A stretch of DNA of 64,000 nucleotides from Stenotrophomonas sp. BIGb0135 (GCF_024810105.1 NZ_JANUDX010000003.1:434001-498000); one strand, 5' to 3'; counted from the stretch's first letter, positions 37,706-49,840 are shown. Program-made: numbers and translations. Notes: generated from the letters alone by a model not told the origin.

Positions 37706-39277
37706 TCAGCGGTGCAGCCAGACCTGGCACTGACCCACGGTCTGCACGCTGACGCCAGCGCTGTACCTGGCGATGATCTGCTGCAGGTGCGCACTGCGCG
37801 CCGGATCGCTGCCGATGGCGTTGGGGCACTCCACCAGCGCGCCGAGCGGGAGACCCCCCAGCGCCGCATCCGACGCGGCCATCGAGGCCAGCGCGGTGGT
37901 CGGGGCCCAGTCGGGCACCATCACCGCACGCCGGCCGGCCAGGTACGGCAGCTCGGAGGACCAGTCCTGGCCGAAGCCGACGATGACGCTGTCCTCGGGC
38001 GTTGCCGCCTTGACCATGGCGGCGATCTGCGCCACCTGGCCCGGCTCGCGGGCCTCCTTCATGCGCTTGAAGTAGCTGCCCCCCAGGGTGCCCAACGACA
38101 GCAGGCACAGGAAGCCGACCAGCCAGATCGGCCGCGTCGTCTTGCCGCTGGCCTGGGCGCGCTGGATGCTCCACCACACCACCAGGCCGACGATGGAGGT
38201 GGCGAACACGATGGTGGCGGCCTGGTAGTACGGATGGGCGATGTGCAGGTTGGTGAACACCGCCACCGGCGCCAGGTAGGCCACCAGCAGCACCAGCACC
38301 GCCGCCCGGATCGGGCGCGCGCACAGGCCGACGACCAGGAACACCAGGAACACCCAGTTCGAGCCGACCGCGCCGGAGAAGCGCTTCTTGAACACCGTTC
38401 CCCACCAGGTGGCCGGGTCCAGCTTCTGCTGCAGCGTGCCGTAATTCCAGGCCGACAGCGCGCTGGAGGTGATCTCATGGCCCAACGGTGATTGCGCCTT
38501 GAGCGCGTCGGCATGCGTGAGCCACTGGGTCATCACCGCCACTACCGCCAGCGCCGACAACGCGCCCCAGGCCAGCAGCGGCCATTGCCGGGCCAGCCAC
38601 TGCGGGCGCCAGCCGTGCTCGCGCAGCGCCAGCCAGGCGAAGGCCAGGGCAACGAACGCGGCAAACCCGAAGAACGTGGTGACCTTGACCAGCGCCGACA
38701 GCACCGCCGACAGCACCGCGACCAGGCCCAGCCCGAGCATGCGCGGATACTCCAGCGGCGCTTCGCGCAGCCGCGCCAGCGCCCAGACGAAGACCAGGCC
38801 GAAGAACACCGCGGTGGACTCGATCATCACCGATCGACCCCAGAAAAGCGCATACGGCGAGGCGGCGAAGGCGCCGGCGATGCACAGCGCCAACGCGCGA
38901 TCGGCGCGGATCGCCAGCACGACGCGGTACACCATGACCACGCAGCCAACGTGGAACACCGCCGACACCAGCCGCGCGCTGTTGTCGATCCCCATGCCAG
39001 TGGCGTTGGCCAGGATCGCGGCCAGCCACTGGTACACCGGGAACTCGAAGGGAATCGACCATGGCGCGCCGATCACCGGGGTGATGTAGCTCAACACCGG
39101 GAAGCCACGCGCGATCCAATCGATGGACAGCGCCGTCTGGGTCTGGCGGAAACCGGACGCGTCCACCGGCGGCATCGACCAGCCGTAGACGAGCAGCGCC
39201 ACCAGCATGACCGCGGCGAAGTACAGCAGGATCTTGCCCGGCACGTGGCTGCGCTTCGAATCGATGTCCTGGATCAC
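37706..39277 (-). CDS. Membrane glycosyltransferase, GT39/ArnT-like
   Basis: 523 aa from a GTG at 39277 with AGGAG upstream. About eleven membrane segments. After the first helix comes PPVDASGFRQTQTALS, the acidic first periplasmic loop typical of polyprenyl-phosphate-sugar glycosyltransferases (PMT_2 superfamily). The C-terminal 100 residues form a soluble domain. The donor is probably undecaprenyl-phosphate sugar; the acceptor (lipid A, protein or polysaccharide) cannot be told. No polysaccharide gene cluster surrounds it. Confidence 0.8.
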   Translation of the reverse strand: MIQDIDSKRSHVPGKILLYFAAVMLVALLVYGWSMPPVDASGFRQTQTALSIDWIARGFPVLSYITPVIGAPWSIPFEFPVYQWLAAILANATGMGIDNSARLVSAVFHVGCVVMVYRVVLAIRADRALALCIAGAFAASPYALFWGRSVMIESTAVFFGLVFVWALARLREAPLEYPRMLGLGLVAVLSAVLSALVKVTTFFGFAAFVALAFAWLALREHGWRPQWLARQWPLLAWGALSALAVVAVMTQWLTHADALKAQSPLGHEITSSALSAWNYGTLQQKLDPATWWGTVFKKRFSGAVGSNWVFLVFLVVGLCARPIRAAVLVLLVAYLAPVAVFTNLHIAHPYYQAATIVFATSIVGLVVWWSIQRAQASGKTTRPIWLVGFLCLLSLGTLGGSYFKRMKEAREPGQVAQIAAMVKAATPEDSVIVGFGQDWSSELPYLAGRRAVMVPDWAPTTALASMAASDAALGGLPLGALVECPNAIGSDPARSAHLQQIIARYSAGVSVQTVGQCQVWLHR

Positions 39278-39499
39278 ACCTGCTACTCCTGTTGAACCAC
39301 CCGGCAGGCCGGGAGATGAAAATGACAAGGGCCGGCACGCAGGCAACGGCCGCGCGGGGCCCGCGGAGTTTCCAGCGTTCATCCCGGCAGCGCAACCCGC
39401 ACGCGACGCGTGCGTCGCCCCGCGCTGGCGCAGCCTTCAAGTGGGCTGTGGTAGGGTGGATCAGGTGTTCGCTTTTCCATTTCCACCGAGGCTGCCCGC

Positions 39500-40765
39500 A
39501 TGTGGCGGCTGACCGCCCTGCTCTGCGGCGTCGCGTTGCTCCTCACGGGCAGCGGGCTTCTGGGCACCCTTCTGGCGGTACGCGGCGGCCAGGCCGGGTT
39601 CGGCGCTGGGACGCTGGGGCTGGTGATGTCCGGCTACTTCGCCGGGTTTTTCGTCGGTACCTTCTTTGCGCCCTCGCTGATCGGCCGGATCGGGCATATC
39701 CGCGCCTTCGCCTTCTTCGCCGCCCTTGCCGCGATCGCGGTGCTGCTGCATCCGCTGTGGATCAATCCGCTCGGTTGGGGCGTGCTGCGCGTTGCCACCG
39801 GCATCGCGCTGGTCGGGTTGTACACCGTCATCGAGAGCTGGCTCAACGCCGAACCGGAGCCGGCCCGGCGCAGCCGTGCGTTCTCGCTGTACATGGTGGT
39901 CAACCTGTCGGCGTTGGCGCTGGGCCAGGTGCTGTTGATGCTGGGCGACGCCAGCGCGATGGCCATGTTCATGCTGACCGCGATCCTGATCTGCGCGGCG
40001 GTGTTGCCGGTGACCGCGACCCGGCTGCGGCAACCGGAGGTGCCGGTGGTCACCCGCCTGGCGCTGCGCCGGTTGTATGCGATGGCGCCGGTGGCCACCG
40101 TCGCGGCGGGCCTGTCCGGGCTGGCGATGGGGGCGTTCTGGGGGCTGCTGCCGGTGTATGCAGGCGCGGTGGGCCTGGACCGCAACGGCGCGGCCCTGTT
40201 CATGCTCACCGCGATCCTCGGCGGCGCGTTGCTGCAATGGCCGCTGGGCCACATCAGCAACGGCCACGACCGCCGTAGCGGGCTGGTGGCGCTCAGCCTT
40301 GCCGCCGCCGGCATCGCCGTGGTCGCCTCGCTGCCGATGATCCAGGTGCAGACCCACCTGCTGTTCGGGTTGTTCTTCCTGTATGGCGGGCTCGCCTTCG
40401 CGCTGTATCCGTTCGCGGTGGCGCACATGCTCGACTACCTGCCGCGCGCGCACCTGCTGTCGGGTTGCTCCAGCCTGCTGCTGGTGCACGGCGTGGGCGC
40501 CGCGCTTGGCCCGGCGCTGGCCGGCGCGGCGATGCAGCGCTTCGGGCCGGCCGCGCTGCCGCTGTATTTCGCGCTGGTGCTGGTGGCGCTGGCCGCGTTC
40601 ACCACCGCCCGCCTGCTGCGCTTCCAGCGCCTGCGCACGCACCCGGTCGGCTTCCGGCTGATGCTGCGCACCACGCCCTCGGCGCTGGAAATGATGCCCG
40701 AAACCGATGCCGGCCCACCGCCGGACACCCCCTCTCCCCTCCGTTCCGATAAGGAAGTGCATTGA
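39500..40765 (+). CDS. MFS transporter (YcaD-like)
   Basis: 421 aa with twelve hydrophobic helices. The start at 39500 has GAGG before it. Motifs GYFAGFFVGTFFAPSLIGRIGHIRAF and GLYTVIESWLNAEPEPARR resemble the YcaD/YfkF group of the major facilitator superfamily. It overlaps ggpPS by the TGA/TTG junction, so the two are translationally coupled. In S. rhizophila an ycaD-type gene has been reported beside ggpPS and proposed to move glucosylglycerol; the transport role here follows from that context. Confidence 0.88.
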   Translation: MWRLTALLCGVALLLTGSGLLGTLLAVRGGQAGFGAGTLGLVMSGYFAGFFVGTFFAPSLIGRIGHIRAFAFFAALAAIAVLLHPLWINPLGWGVLRVATGIALVGLYTVIESWLNAEPEPARRSRAFSLYMVVNLSALALGQVLLMLGDASAMAMFMLTAILICAAVLPVTATRLRQPEVPVVTRLALRRLYAMAPVATVAAGLSGLAMGAFWGLLPVYAGAVGLDRNGAALFMLTAILGGALLQWPLGHISNGHDRRSGLVALSLAAAGIAVVASLPMIQVQTHLLFGLFFLYGGLAFALYPFAVAHMLDYLPRAHLLSGCSSLLLVHGVGAALGPALAGAAMQRFGPAALPLYFALVLVALAAFTTARLLRFQRLRTHPVGFRLMLRTTPSALEMMPETDAGPPPDTPSPLRSDKEVH

Positions 40766-43074
40766 CTGTATCGACACCGACCCCTGCGATTCCCACCCGT
40801 ACACCGCCGGCCCGGCCGGCACCGCACCTCATCCTCGCCACCGACCTGGATGGCACCTTTCTCGCCGGCGATGCCGCCGCGCGCCATCGCCTGTACCGGC
40901 TGGTCGACCAGCACCCCGGTATCGCGCTGATCTTCATCACCGGCCGCGGCCTGGAAGCGGTCATGCCCCTGCTCTCCGACCCGGCCATTCCGCGCCCGGA
41001 CTACGTGGTCTGCGATGTCGGCGCCACGGTGGTCGACGGCCGCACCCTGCAGCCGCTGCAGCCCCTGCAATCGATGATCGACGCGCACTGGCCCGGCGAA
41101 CAGGCCGTCGCGGCGGCGATGCGGCCGTTCACCGCGCTGCAGCGCCAGGATGTGCCGCAGGAACGCCGCTGCTCGTATTTCTGCGATCCACAGACGCTGG
41201 CGCCCCTGCGCTCGCAGATCCAGGCGGCCGCACAGGCGCTGGGCTGCGATGTGCTGTACTCGGCCGACCGCTACCTGGACATCCTGCCGCCGGACACCGA
41301 CAAGGGCCGCACCCTGGCCGCGCTTGCGCGCCTGCTGGAACTGCCGCGCGACCGCATCCTGGTGGCCGGCGACACCCTCAACGACCTGTCGATGTACACC
41401 TCCGGTTTCCGCGGCGTATGCGTGGGCGATTCGGAACCGGCACTGACCGCGGCGACCGCCGACCTCACGCACACCTTCCACGCGCAGGCGCCCGGCTGCG
41501 GCGGCATTCTCGAAGCGATCGAACACTTCGGCCTGCTGGCCGCCGACGATGCCTTCCTGTACCCACCGGTGCAGGCGCGTGCCGACGGTGCCGACCTGGT
41601 GATGGTCTACCACCGCATGCCGTTCGATGAAGTCATGGAAGACGGCGTGCTGGTGCAACGCCCGCCGCGCTCGCCGAACGGCATCATTCCCTCGCTGCTG
41701 AGCTTTTTCGAAGGCGGTCAGAAAGGCTCGTGGGTTGCGTGGGGGATCGACGAGCCCAAGCGCGGCCCGTTCCAGACCCACATGGCCGTGGACGCCGAGC
41801 GCTACCCGACCCTGACCGCCGCACGCGTGCCGCTGAGCAAGCAGGAGGTGGACATCTTCTACAAGCGCTTCTCCAAGGAAGCGTTCTGGCCGATGCTGCA
41901 TGTGTTCTGGGAACGTGCGCGCTTCCGCGAAGACGACTGGCAGGTGTTCCTCAAGGTCAACCGCAAGTTCGCCGAGGCCACCGCCGCCGAAGCCGCGCAC
42001 GGCGCCACCGTATGGATCCACGACTACAACCTGTGGATGGTGCCGGCGACGCTGCGCGAGCTGCGCCCGGACCTGAAAATCGCCTTCTTCCACCACACCT
42101 ACTTCCCCTCGGCCGACGTGTTCAACGTGGTGCCGTGGCGGCGCGAGATCATCGGCAGCCTGTTGTCGTGCGACTACATCGGGTTCCACATCCCGCGCCA
42201 GGTGGAGAACTTCGTGGACGTGGTGCGCGGTGCGGTACCGACGGAGCGACTGGCCTGGGAAAGCTGCGCGCCGCGCTTCCTCACCTACGGCTGCGCGGTG
42301 GGCCTGGACACCATGACCACGCGCCTGCGCGTGGGCGACCGCGAGATCGCGCTGGGCGCGCACCCGGTCGGCACCGACCTGCGCCGCATCCATAGCGTGC
42401 TGGCCCGCAGCGATGTGCGCAACGACATCTTCAAACTGCGACGTGAGATCGGCGCGCGCAAGCTGGTGCTGTCGGTGGAGCGGCTGGATTACACCAAGGG
42501 CACGCTGGCCAAGCTGGAAGCCTTCGAGCGCCTGCTCGAACAGCACCCCGAGCGCCAGGGCAAGGTCACCCTGCTGATGGTATGCGTGCCGGCGGCCCGC
42601 GAAATGACCGTGTATCGCACGCTGCAGAACCAGATCGAACAGGCGGTGGGCCGCATCAACGGCCGTTTTTCACGCCTGGACTGGACCCCGGTGCGGTTCT
42701 TCGCCCAGGCATTGCCGTTCGAGCAGGTGGTGGCGCATTACGCGGCCGCGCAGGTGATGTGGATCACCCCGCTGCGCGATGGGCTCAACCTGGTGGCCAA
42801 GGAATTCGTCGCCACCCATGGCATCGAAGGCAGCAGCGGCGTGCTGGTGCTGAGCGAATTTGCCGGCGCGGCGGCCGAACTCAAGGGCGCGGTGCTGACC
42901 AATCCGCACGATCCGGCCGACCTCACCGCCGGGCTGCTGCAGGCACTGTCGATGCCCGACGAGGAAGCCACCGGTCGCATGCGCCAGCTGTTCGGCAGCG
43001 TGGAGTATTACGACGTGGACCGCTGGGGCCGCGATTTCCTGGAGGCGGTGCGCACCAGCCACGCCGAGGCGTAA
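40762..43074 (+). CDS. ggpPS: Bifunctional glucosylglycerol-phosphate phosphatase/synthase GgpPS
   Basis: 770-aa fusion. Residues about 22-265 are a HAD-IIB phosphatase: DLDGT (D28/D30), FITGRG, DTDKGRTL and GDTLNDLSMY. Residues about 290-765 are a GT20 synthase related to trehalose-6-phosphate synthase: IHDYNLWMVP, FFHHTYFPSADVFNVVPWR, GFHIPRQVENF, VERLDYTKGTLAK and TPLRDGLNLVAKEF. The phosphatase-first order matches the GgpPS fusion of Stenotrophomonas, which makes the compatible solute glucosylglycerol from ADP-glucose and glycerol-3-phosphate. Trehalose synthesis is the alternative reading. The start is a TTG at 40762 with AAGGAAG ahead, overlapping the MFS stop. Confidence 0.85.
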   Translation: MTVSTPTPAIPTRTPPARPAPHLILATDLDGTFLAGDAAARHRLYRLVDQHPGIALIFITGRGLEAVMPLLSDPAIPRPDYVVCDVGATVVDGRTLQPLQPLQSMIDAHWPGEQAVAAAMRPFTALQRQDVPQERRCSYFCDPQTLAPLRSQIQAAAQALGCDVLYSADRYLDILPPDTDKGRTLAALARLLELPRDRILVAGDTLNDLSMYTSGFRGVCVGDSEPALTAATADLTHTFHAQAPGCGGILEAIEHFGLLAADDAFLYPPVQARADGADLVMVYHRMPFDEVMEDGVLVQRPPRSPNGIIPSLLSFFEGGQKGSWVAWGIDEPKRGPFQTHMAVDAERYPTLTAARVPLSKQEVDIFYKRFSKEAFWPMLHVFWERARFREDDWQVFLKVNRKFAEATAAEAAHGATVWIHDYNLWMVPATLRELRPDLKIAFFHHTYFPSADVFNVVPWRREIIGSLLSCDYIGFHIPRQVENFVDVVRGAVPTERLAWESCAPRFLTYGCAVGLDTMTTRLRVGDREIALGAHPVGTDLRRIHSVLARSDVRNDIFKLRREIGARKLVLSVERLDYTKGTLAKLEAFERLLEQHPERQGKVTLLMVCVPAAREMTVYRTLQNQIEQAVGRINGRFSRLDWTPVRFFAQALPFEQVVAHYAAAQVMWITPLRDGLNLVAKEFVATHGIEGSSGVLVLSEFAGAAAELKGAVLTNPHDPADLTAGLLQALSMPDEEATGRMRQLFGSVEYYDVDRWGRDFLEAVRTSHAEA

Positions 43075-43113
43075 CCCGGCCCGGGCGTGGCTGACGCCGG
43101 CCTGCGGCGGGGA

Positions 43114-44016
43114 TCAGCCCCCTGCGCGGATGCGTTGCTCGGCGAGCACGGCCACCTGGCGCAGCACGTCGTTGCGGCCGGCATCGTCCACGGTGGCGCC
43201 CTGCAGGTAGCTGGTCAGCACCCACGGTGCGCCGCCGGCCACGGGCCACAGGATCGCGATGTCGTTGGTGGTGTCTTCGCCATTGCTCCCGGTCTTGTCG
43301 CCCACCCGCCACGCCTTGGACAGGCCGGCGCGCAGGCGCGCGTCACCGGTTTCGTTGTCGATCAGCCAATCGGCCAGTTGCTGGCGGGAGGCCGGCGCCA
43401 GCACCGGCCCCAGTACCAGGCGGTGCAGGCTGGCGGCCATCGCCGCCGGGCTGGTGGTGTCGCGCGGATCGCCCGGCGCAAAGCGATTCATGTCCGGCTC
43501 CAGCCGATCGTTGCGGGTCACCGCGTCGCCGGTGTCCCGCAGGAAGCGGGTCACCGCCGGTGGCCCACCGACCACGCCGAGCAGCAGGTTGGCCGCCGGA
43601 TTGTCGCTGGTGACCATCGTGGCCCGGCACAGGTCGCGCACGCTCAGGTCCTTGCCGATATGCCGGGTGGTGACCGGTGCATGCGAGAGCATGTCCTGCT
43701 GGCGCACCGGCACCCGCCGATCCAGCGCCAGCGCACCGGCATCCGCCTGGTGCAGGACGGTCGCGCACAACGCGAACTTGAAGGTGCTGCACATCGGGAA
43801 GCGCTCGTCCTGGCGGTGGCCGATGCGCTGCCCGCTGCCGGTATCCAGCAGGGTCACGCCGAGGCGACCGCCGCTGGCGGCCTCCAGCGCCGCGAAGTCC
43901 TTGGCGGCCGCCGCCGGCGCGGGTGCGACGGGCGGCACCTTGGCGAGCGCGGAAGCGGCCAGCGCCGAGGCAGCGGCGGCCCCGGTCCAATGCAGGAACT
44001 GTCGTCGAGCGAGCAT
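43114..44016 (-). CDS. Class A beta-lactamase, L2-like
   Basis: Periplasmic serine beta-lactamase, 300 aa from 44016 with GGAG upstream. Twin-arginine signal (ARRQFLHWTG), as in L2. Catalytic motifs intact: STFK (Ser70-x-x-Lys73), SDN (130 loop), EPDMN (Glu166 omega loop) and KTGSN (234 region). A Cys precedes the active serine (CSTFK), as in many carbapenem-tolerant or L2-type enzymes. Divergent ampR controls it in the Stenotrophomonas paradigm. Confidence 0.92.
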   Translation of the reverse strand: MLARRQFLHWTGAAAASALAASALAKVPPVAPAPAAAAKDFAALEAASGGRLGVTLLDTGSGQRIGHRQDERFPMCSTFKFALCATVLHQADAGALALDRRVPVRQQDMLSHAPVTTRHIGKDLSVRDLCRATMVTSDNPAANLLLGVVGGPPAVTRFLRDTGDAVTRNDRLEPDMNRFAPGDPRDTTSPAAMAASLHRLVLGPVLAPASRQQLADWLIDNETGDARLRAGLSKAWRVGDKTGSNGEDTTNDIAILWPVAGGAPWVLTSYLQGATVDDAGRNDVLRQVAVLAEQRIRAGG

Positions 44017-44222
44017 GTGGGATCTCCAAGGGGAGGCGGAAGTATTCACGCCGTGGCCGCGACGAACCAGCGAGCATTTTCAGGGAGAGCCATTAGCCAG
44101 GATAATGTCTCGCCGCAGTGGACGCGGCGGCGCTGGATCGAGAGCGTGACCCTATCGCCCCCGGGCGGGTGCAGGTCGCCGAATCAATGCGATCATCCAT
44201 CATCCCTTCTCACGGCTCGCCC

Positions 44223-45095
44223 ATGATCCGCCCCCAGCTGCCACTCAACGCACTGCGTGCCTTCGAGGCGGCCGCGCGCCACCAGAACTTCACCCGAGCC
44301 GCGCTCGAGCTGTGCGTCAGCCAGGCGGCGCTGAGCCACCAGATCCGGGCGCTGGAGGACCGCCTCGGGGTGTCGCTGTTCAACCGGCTGCCACGCGGGG
44401 TGGCGCTCACCGACGAAGGCGCGCGACTGTACCCGGTGCTCAACGAGGCGTTCGACCGCATCGCCGTGAGCCTGGACCGGTTCGTCGGCGGGCACTTCCG
44501 CGAGGTCCTCGGGGTGGGCGTGGTCGGCACGTTTGCCACCGGTTGGCTGCTGCCACGCCTGGCGGGCTTTGCCGCCCTGCACCCGGACATCGAGCTGCGC
44601 GTGCAGACCCACAACAACCGCATCGACCTGGCCGGCGAGGGCCTGGACATGGCCATCCGCTTCGGCGATGGCGACTGGCAGGGCCAGGTCTGCACGCCCG
44701 TGCTGGACGCACCGTTCGCGCCGCTGTGCGCACCCGCGGTCGCGCGCACGCTGCGGCATCCGCGTGACCTGGCCAACGTGACGCTGCTGCGGTCCTATCG
44801 CAGCGACGAGTGGCCGCGTTGGCTGCAGGTCGCGGGGGTGGCCGAACTGGAGGCGCGCGGGCCGGTGTTCGATTCCTCGTTGACCCTGGCCAGCGCGGCG
44901 GCGTCCGGGGCCGGCGTGGCCCTGCTGCCGCTGAAGATGTTCGAGCAGGACCTGGCGCAGGGGCGGCTGGTGCAGCCGTTCACGCCGACGCTCGAGCTGG
45001 GGCGGTACTGGCTGACGCGCTTGCGCTCACGCGCCGAGAGCGACGCCGCGCGTCGGTTCCGGGCATGGTTGGAAACACAGGATCCCACGCGCTGA
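44223..45095 (+). CDS. ampR: LysR-type regulator AmpR
   Basis: 290 aa from the Met at 44223. N-terminal winged helix-turn-helix LPLNALRAFEAAARHQNFTRAALELCVSQ is close to the AmpR signature. The C-terminal effector domain is expected to sense muropeptides from cell-wall recycling. It diverges from the beta-lactamase with a 206-bp intergenic region, where the shared operator should lie; I could not mark it with confidence. Confidence 0.92.
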   Translation: MIRPQLPLNALRAFEAAARHQNFTRAALELCVSQAALSHQIRALEDRLGVSLFNRLPRGVALTDEGARLYPVLNEAFDRIAVSLDRFVGGHFREVLGVGVVGTFATGWLLPRLAGFAALHPDIELRVQTHNNRIDLAGEGLDMAIRFGDGDWQGQVCTPVLDAPFAPLCAPAVARTLRHPRDLANVTLLRSYRSDEWPRWLQVAGVAELEARGPVFDSSLTLASAAASGAGVALLPLKMFEQDLAQGRLVQPFTPTLELGRYWLTRLRSRAESDAARRFRAWLETQDPTR

Positions 45096-45100
45096 ACCGC

Positions 45101-45169
45101 GTAGGGCCACGCCATGCGTGGCCGGCGCAACGCCGCCGCCCGGCGCATCCACGCATGGCGTGGATCTAC
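45101..45169. repeat. SMAG-like REP doublet (inverted pair)
   Basis: First element: GTAG, then GGCCACGC-CAT-GCGTGGCC (45101-45123). Second, inverted: ATCCACGC-ATG-GCGTGGAT then CTAC (45147-45169). The pair forms a BIME-like structure six bases after the ampR stop. Typical for Stenotrophomonas intergenic DNA. Confidence 0.88.
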
Positions 45170-45173
45170 GCAG

Positions 45174-45201
45174 GATGCGGCACGTACCCACGTGCCGCAT
45201 C
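45174..45201. terminator. Perfect 12-bp hairpin between ampR and yheS
   Basis: GATGCGGCACGT / ACGTGCCGCATC with an ACCC loop. No U run on either strand. It lies between two convergent genes, 12 bases beyond the yheS stop. Confidence 0.65.
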
Positions 45202-45212
45202 ACCCACCGCGA

Positions 45213-47069
45213 TCAGGCGTCCAGCAATTCCATCCACGCCTGCTCGGCCTTGCCGAGCAGGGTGGCGGTCGCTTCGCGGTCACGGCCAAGCACGGCCATG
45301 CGGGTCGCATCGGCGTAATTGGCGGGGTCGGCCAGCTGGCGGTCCAGGTCGGCCAACAGGGCTTCCAGTTCGCCCACCTTGGCTTCGGCAGCGGCCAGCT
45401 TGTGCGGGTTGGCCGGCTTCCGGGCCGGCAGCGGCGGCGTCGGCGGCGCCGGTTCCGGCGCGGCGGCGGCCATCTTCTGCTTGGTGCCCTGTGCGGCGGG
45501 CCGCGAGCGCAGCCACGCCGCATACGCGTCCAGGTCGCCGTCGAACGGCTCGACCACGCCATCGGCCACGCGCCAGAAGGTGTCGCAGACCAGGCCGATC
45601 AGGTGGCGGTCATGCGAGACCATCACGATCGCGCCCTCGAAGTCGGCCAGCGCTTCGGCCAGCGCTTCGCGCATTTCCAGGTCAAGGTGGTTGGTCGGTT
45701 CGTCGAGCAGCAGTACGTTGGGCTGCTGGTAGGCGATCAGCGACAGGGCCAGGCGCGCACGCTCGCCGCCGGAGAAGCCATCCACCGGTTCGAACGCACG
45801 GTCCCCGGCGAAATTCCACTTGCCGAGGAAATCGCGGAAGGTCTGGTTCGGTGCATCCCGGTCCAGGTCGCGGAAGTGCTCCATCGGCGACTGGCCTTCG
45901 TGCAGCGACTCCACCGTGTGCTGGGCGAAGTAGCCGATGCGCAGGTCCGGGTGCGCGGCGCGCTCGCCACTCAGCGGGGCCAGCTCACCGACAAGCGTCT
46001 TCACCAGCGTGGTCTTGCCCGCGCCGTTCGGGCCCAGCAGGCCGATGCGCTGGCCGGCTTCCAGGCCGAAGCCCACGTTGTGCAGGATCACCGAATCGGC
46101 GCCGTAACCGGCGTCGACGTGGTTGAGGCGGATCAGCGAGAACGGCAGCTTGGCCGGCGGCGAGAACTCGATGCGGAACTCGCGCTCGGCGCGCACCGCC
46201 TCGGTGCCGGCCAGCTTGGCCAGGCGCTTCATGCGGCTCTGCGCCTGGGCGGCCTTGCTGGCCTGCGCCTTGAAGCGGTCGATGAAGCTCTGCAGGTGGG
46301 CGCGCTCGGCCTGTTCCTTGTCGTGCGCGATCTGCTGCTGGCGCAGCTGCTCGGCGCGCTGGCGCTCGAAGTCGGTATAGCCGCCGGGGTACAGCTTGGC
46401 GCCACCGCCATGCAGGTGCAGCGTGTGGGTGGCCACGTTGTCGAGGAACTCGCGGTCATGCGAGATCAGCAACAGGGTGCCCGGGTACTTGAGCAGCCAC
46501 TGTTCCAGCCAGAACACCGCGTCCAGATCGAGGTGGTTGGTCGGTTCGTCGAGCAGCAGCAGGTCGCTGGGCATCATCAGCGCGCGCGCCAGGTTCAGGC
46601 GCACGCGCCAGCCGCCGGAGAACGAGGACACGGCCCGCGAGTGCGTCTCGGCCGGGAAGCCCAGGCCGTGCAGCAGCTTGCCCGCCCGCGCTTCGGCGTC
46701 ATAGGCGCCGATCTCGGCCATCTTCTGGTGTGCAGTGGCGACCGCCTCCCAGTCTTCGCGCGCAGCCGCATCGGCCTCCATGCGCATGACGGCGGCCACC
46801 TCGGTGTCGCCCTCCAGCACGAACTGCAGTGCCGGATCGGGCAGCGACGGGGTTTCCTGGGCGACGCTGGCGATGCGGACCTTGCCGGGCAGGTCGACAT
46901 CACCCTTGTCCGCCTCCAGCTCACCCTTCACGGCGGCGAACAGGCTGGACTTGCCGGCCCCGTTGCGGCCGACCACGCCGACGCGGTACCCCGCGTGCAG
47001 GGTCAGGTCGACATTGGACAACAGCAGCCGCTCGCCACGGCGCAAGGCGAAGTTACGAAGGGAAATCAT
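45213..47069 (-). CDS. yheS: ABC-F family ATPase YheS
   Basis: 618 aa, soluble protein with two ABC domains and no membrane segment; ABC-F proteins act at the ribosome. Walker A motifs GRNGAGKSS and GPNGAGKTT, signature motifs SSFSGGWRVRL and FSGGERARL, Walker B LLLLDEPTNHLDLD and LLLDEPTNHLDLE. The interdomain P-site tRNA-interaction helices carry RAHLQSFIDRFKAQASKAAQAQSR. The C-terminal coiled coil ending AEQAWMEL resembles E. coli YheS. Start at 47069; the upstream frame to 47237 is unsupported. Confidence 0.92.
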   Translation of the reverse strand: MISLRNFALRRGERLLLSNVDLTLHAGYRVGVVGRNGAGKSSLFAAVKGELEADKGDVDLPGKVRIASVAQETPSLPDPALQFVLEGDTEVAAVMRMEADAAAREDWEAVATAHQKMAEIGAYDAEARAGKLLHGLGFPAETHSRAVSSFSGGWRVRLNLARALMMPSDLLLLDEPTNHLDLDAVFWLEQWLLKYPGTLLLISHDREFLDNVATHTLHLHGGGAKLYPGGYTDFERQRAEQLRQQQIAHDKEQAERAHLQSFIDRFKAQASKAAQAQSRMKRLAKLAGTEAVRAEREFRIEFSPPAKLPFSLIRLNHVDAGYGADSVILHNVGFGLEAGQRIGLLGPNGAGKTTLVKTLVGELAPLSGERAAHPDLRIGYFAQHTVESLHEGQSPMEHFRDLDRDAPNQTFRDFLGKWNFAGDRAFEPVDGFSGGERARLALSLIAYQQPNVLLLDEPTNHLDLEMREALAEALADFEGAIVMVSHDRHLIGLVCDTFWRVADGVVEPFDGDLDAYAAWLRSRPAAQGTKQKMAAAAPEPAPPTPPLPARKPANPHKLAAAEAKVGELEALLADLDRQLADPANYADATRMAVLGRDREATATLLGKAEQAWMELLDA

Positions 47070-47425
47070 CTTGGGGGGTCCATATAACGGAATGGAATGT
47101 GCTGGTAAGCACCCTTCCTGCGACGTAATTCTAACGTTAACGAATACTTGACGCGCCCCGGGATGCGCGGCAGGTCTCGTTCTCTCTCCCACGACCCTGC
47201 CCGCGCTTCCCCGGGACCCTCCCGTTGAACCCGCCAACTGACCTGCATATTCACGTAAATGGTTGCTGCTGCAACGTTTTTTGGATTATGGCAGGCATTT
47301 GACAAGCGATGAATATCCCGTTAATTCGTTTATTGCGCACCGCAACACCCGCCTTCGCCGACCCCGCCCCACCCCGTCGCGATGTCGTTCCGGTGCCGCG
47401 CCATTCCTACCGGAGCCCCACCCTG
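47070..47425. other. 356-bp divergent intergenic region
   Basis: Contains the promoters of yheS (minus) and the TonB receptor (plus). The middle is AT-richer (TTCTAACGTTAACGAATACTTG near 47130). A short stem GTTGC-TGCT-GCAAC followed by a T6 run at 47262-47282 sits on the plus strand ahead of the receptor; it is too weak to call a terminator. No gene. Confidence 0.5.
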
Positions 47426-49819
<2,394 letters not shown>

Positions 49820-49840
49820 ACACCTCTGCCTGATGACCGC

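Noticed and set aside
47262-47282. Intrinsic terminator before the TonB receptor
   Set aside because: Only a 5-bp stem and no plus-strand gene upstream to terminate.
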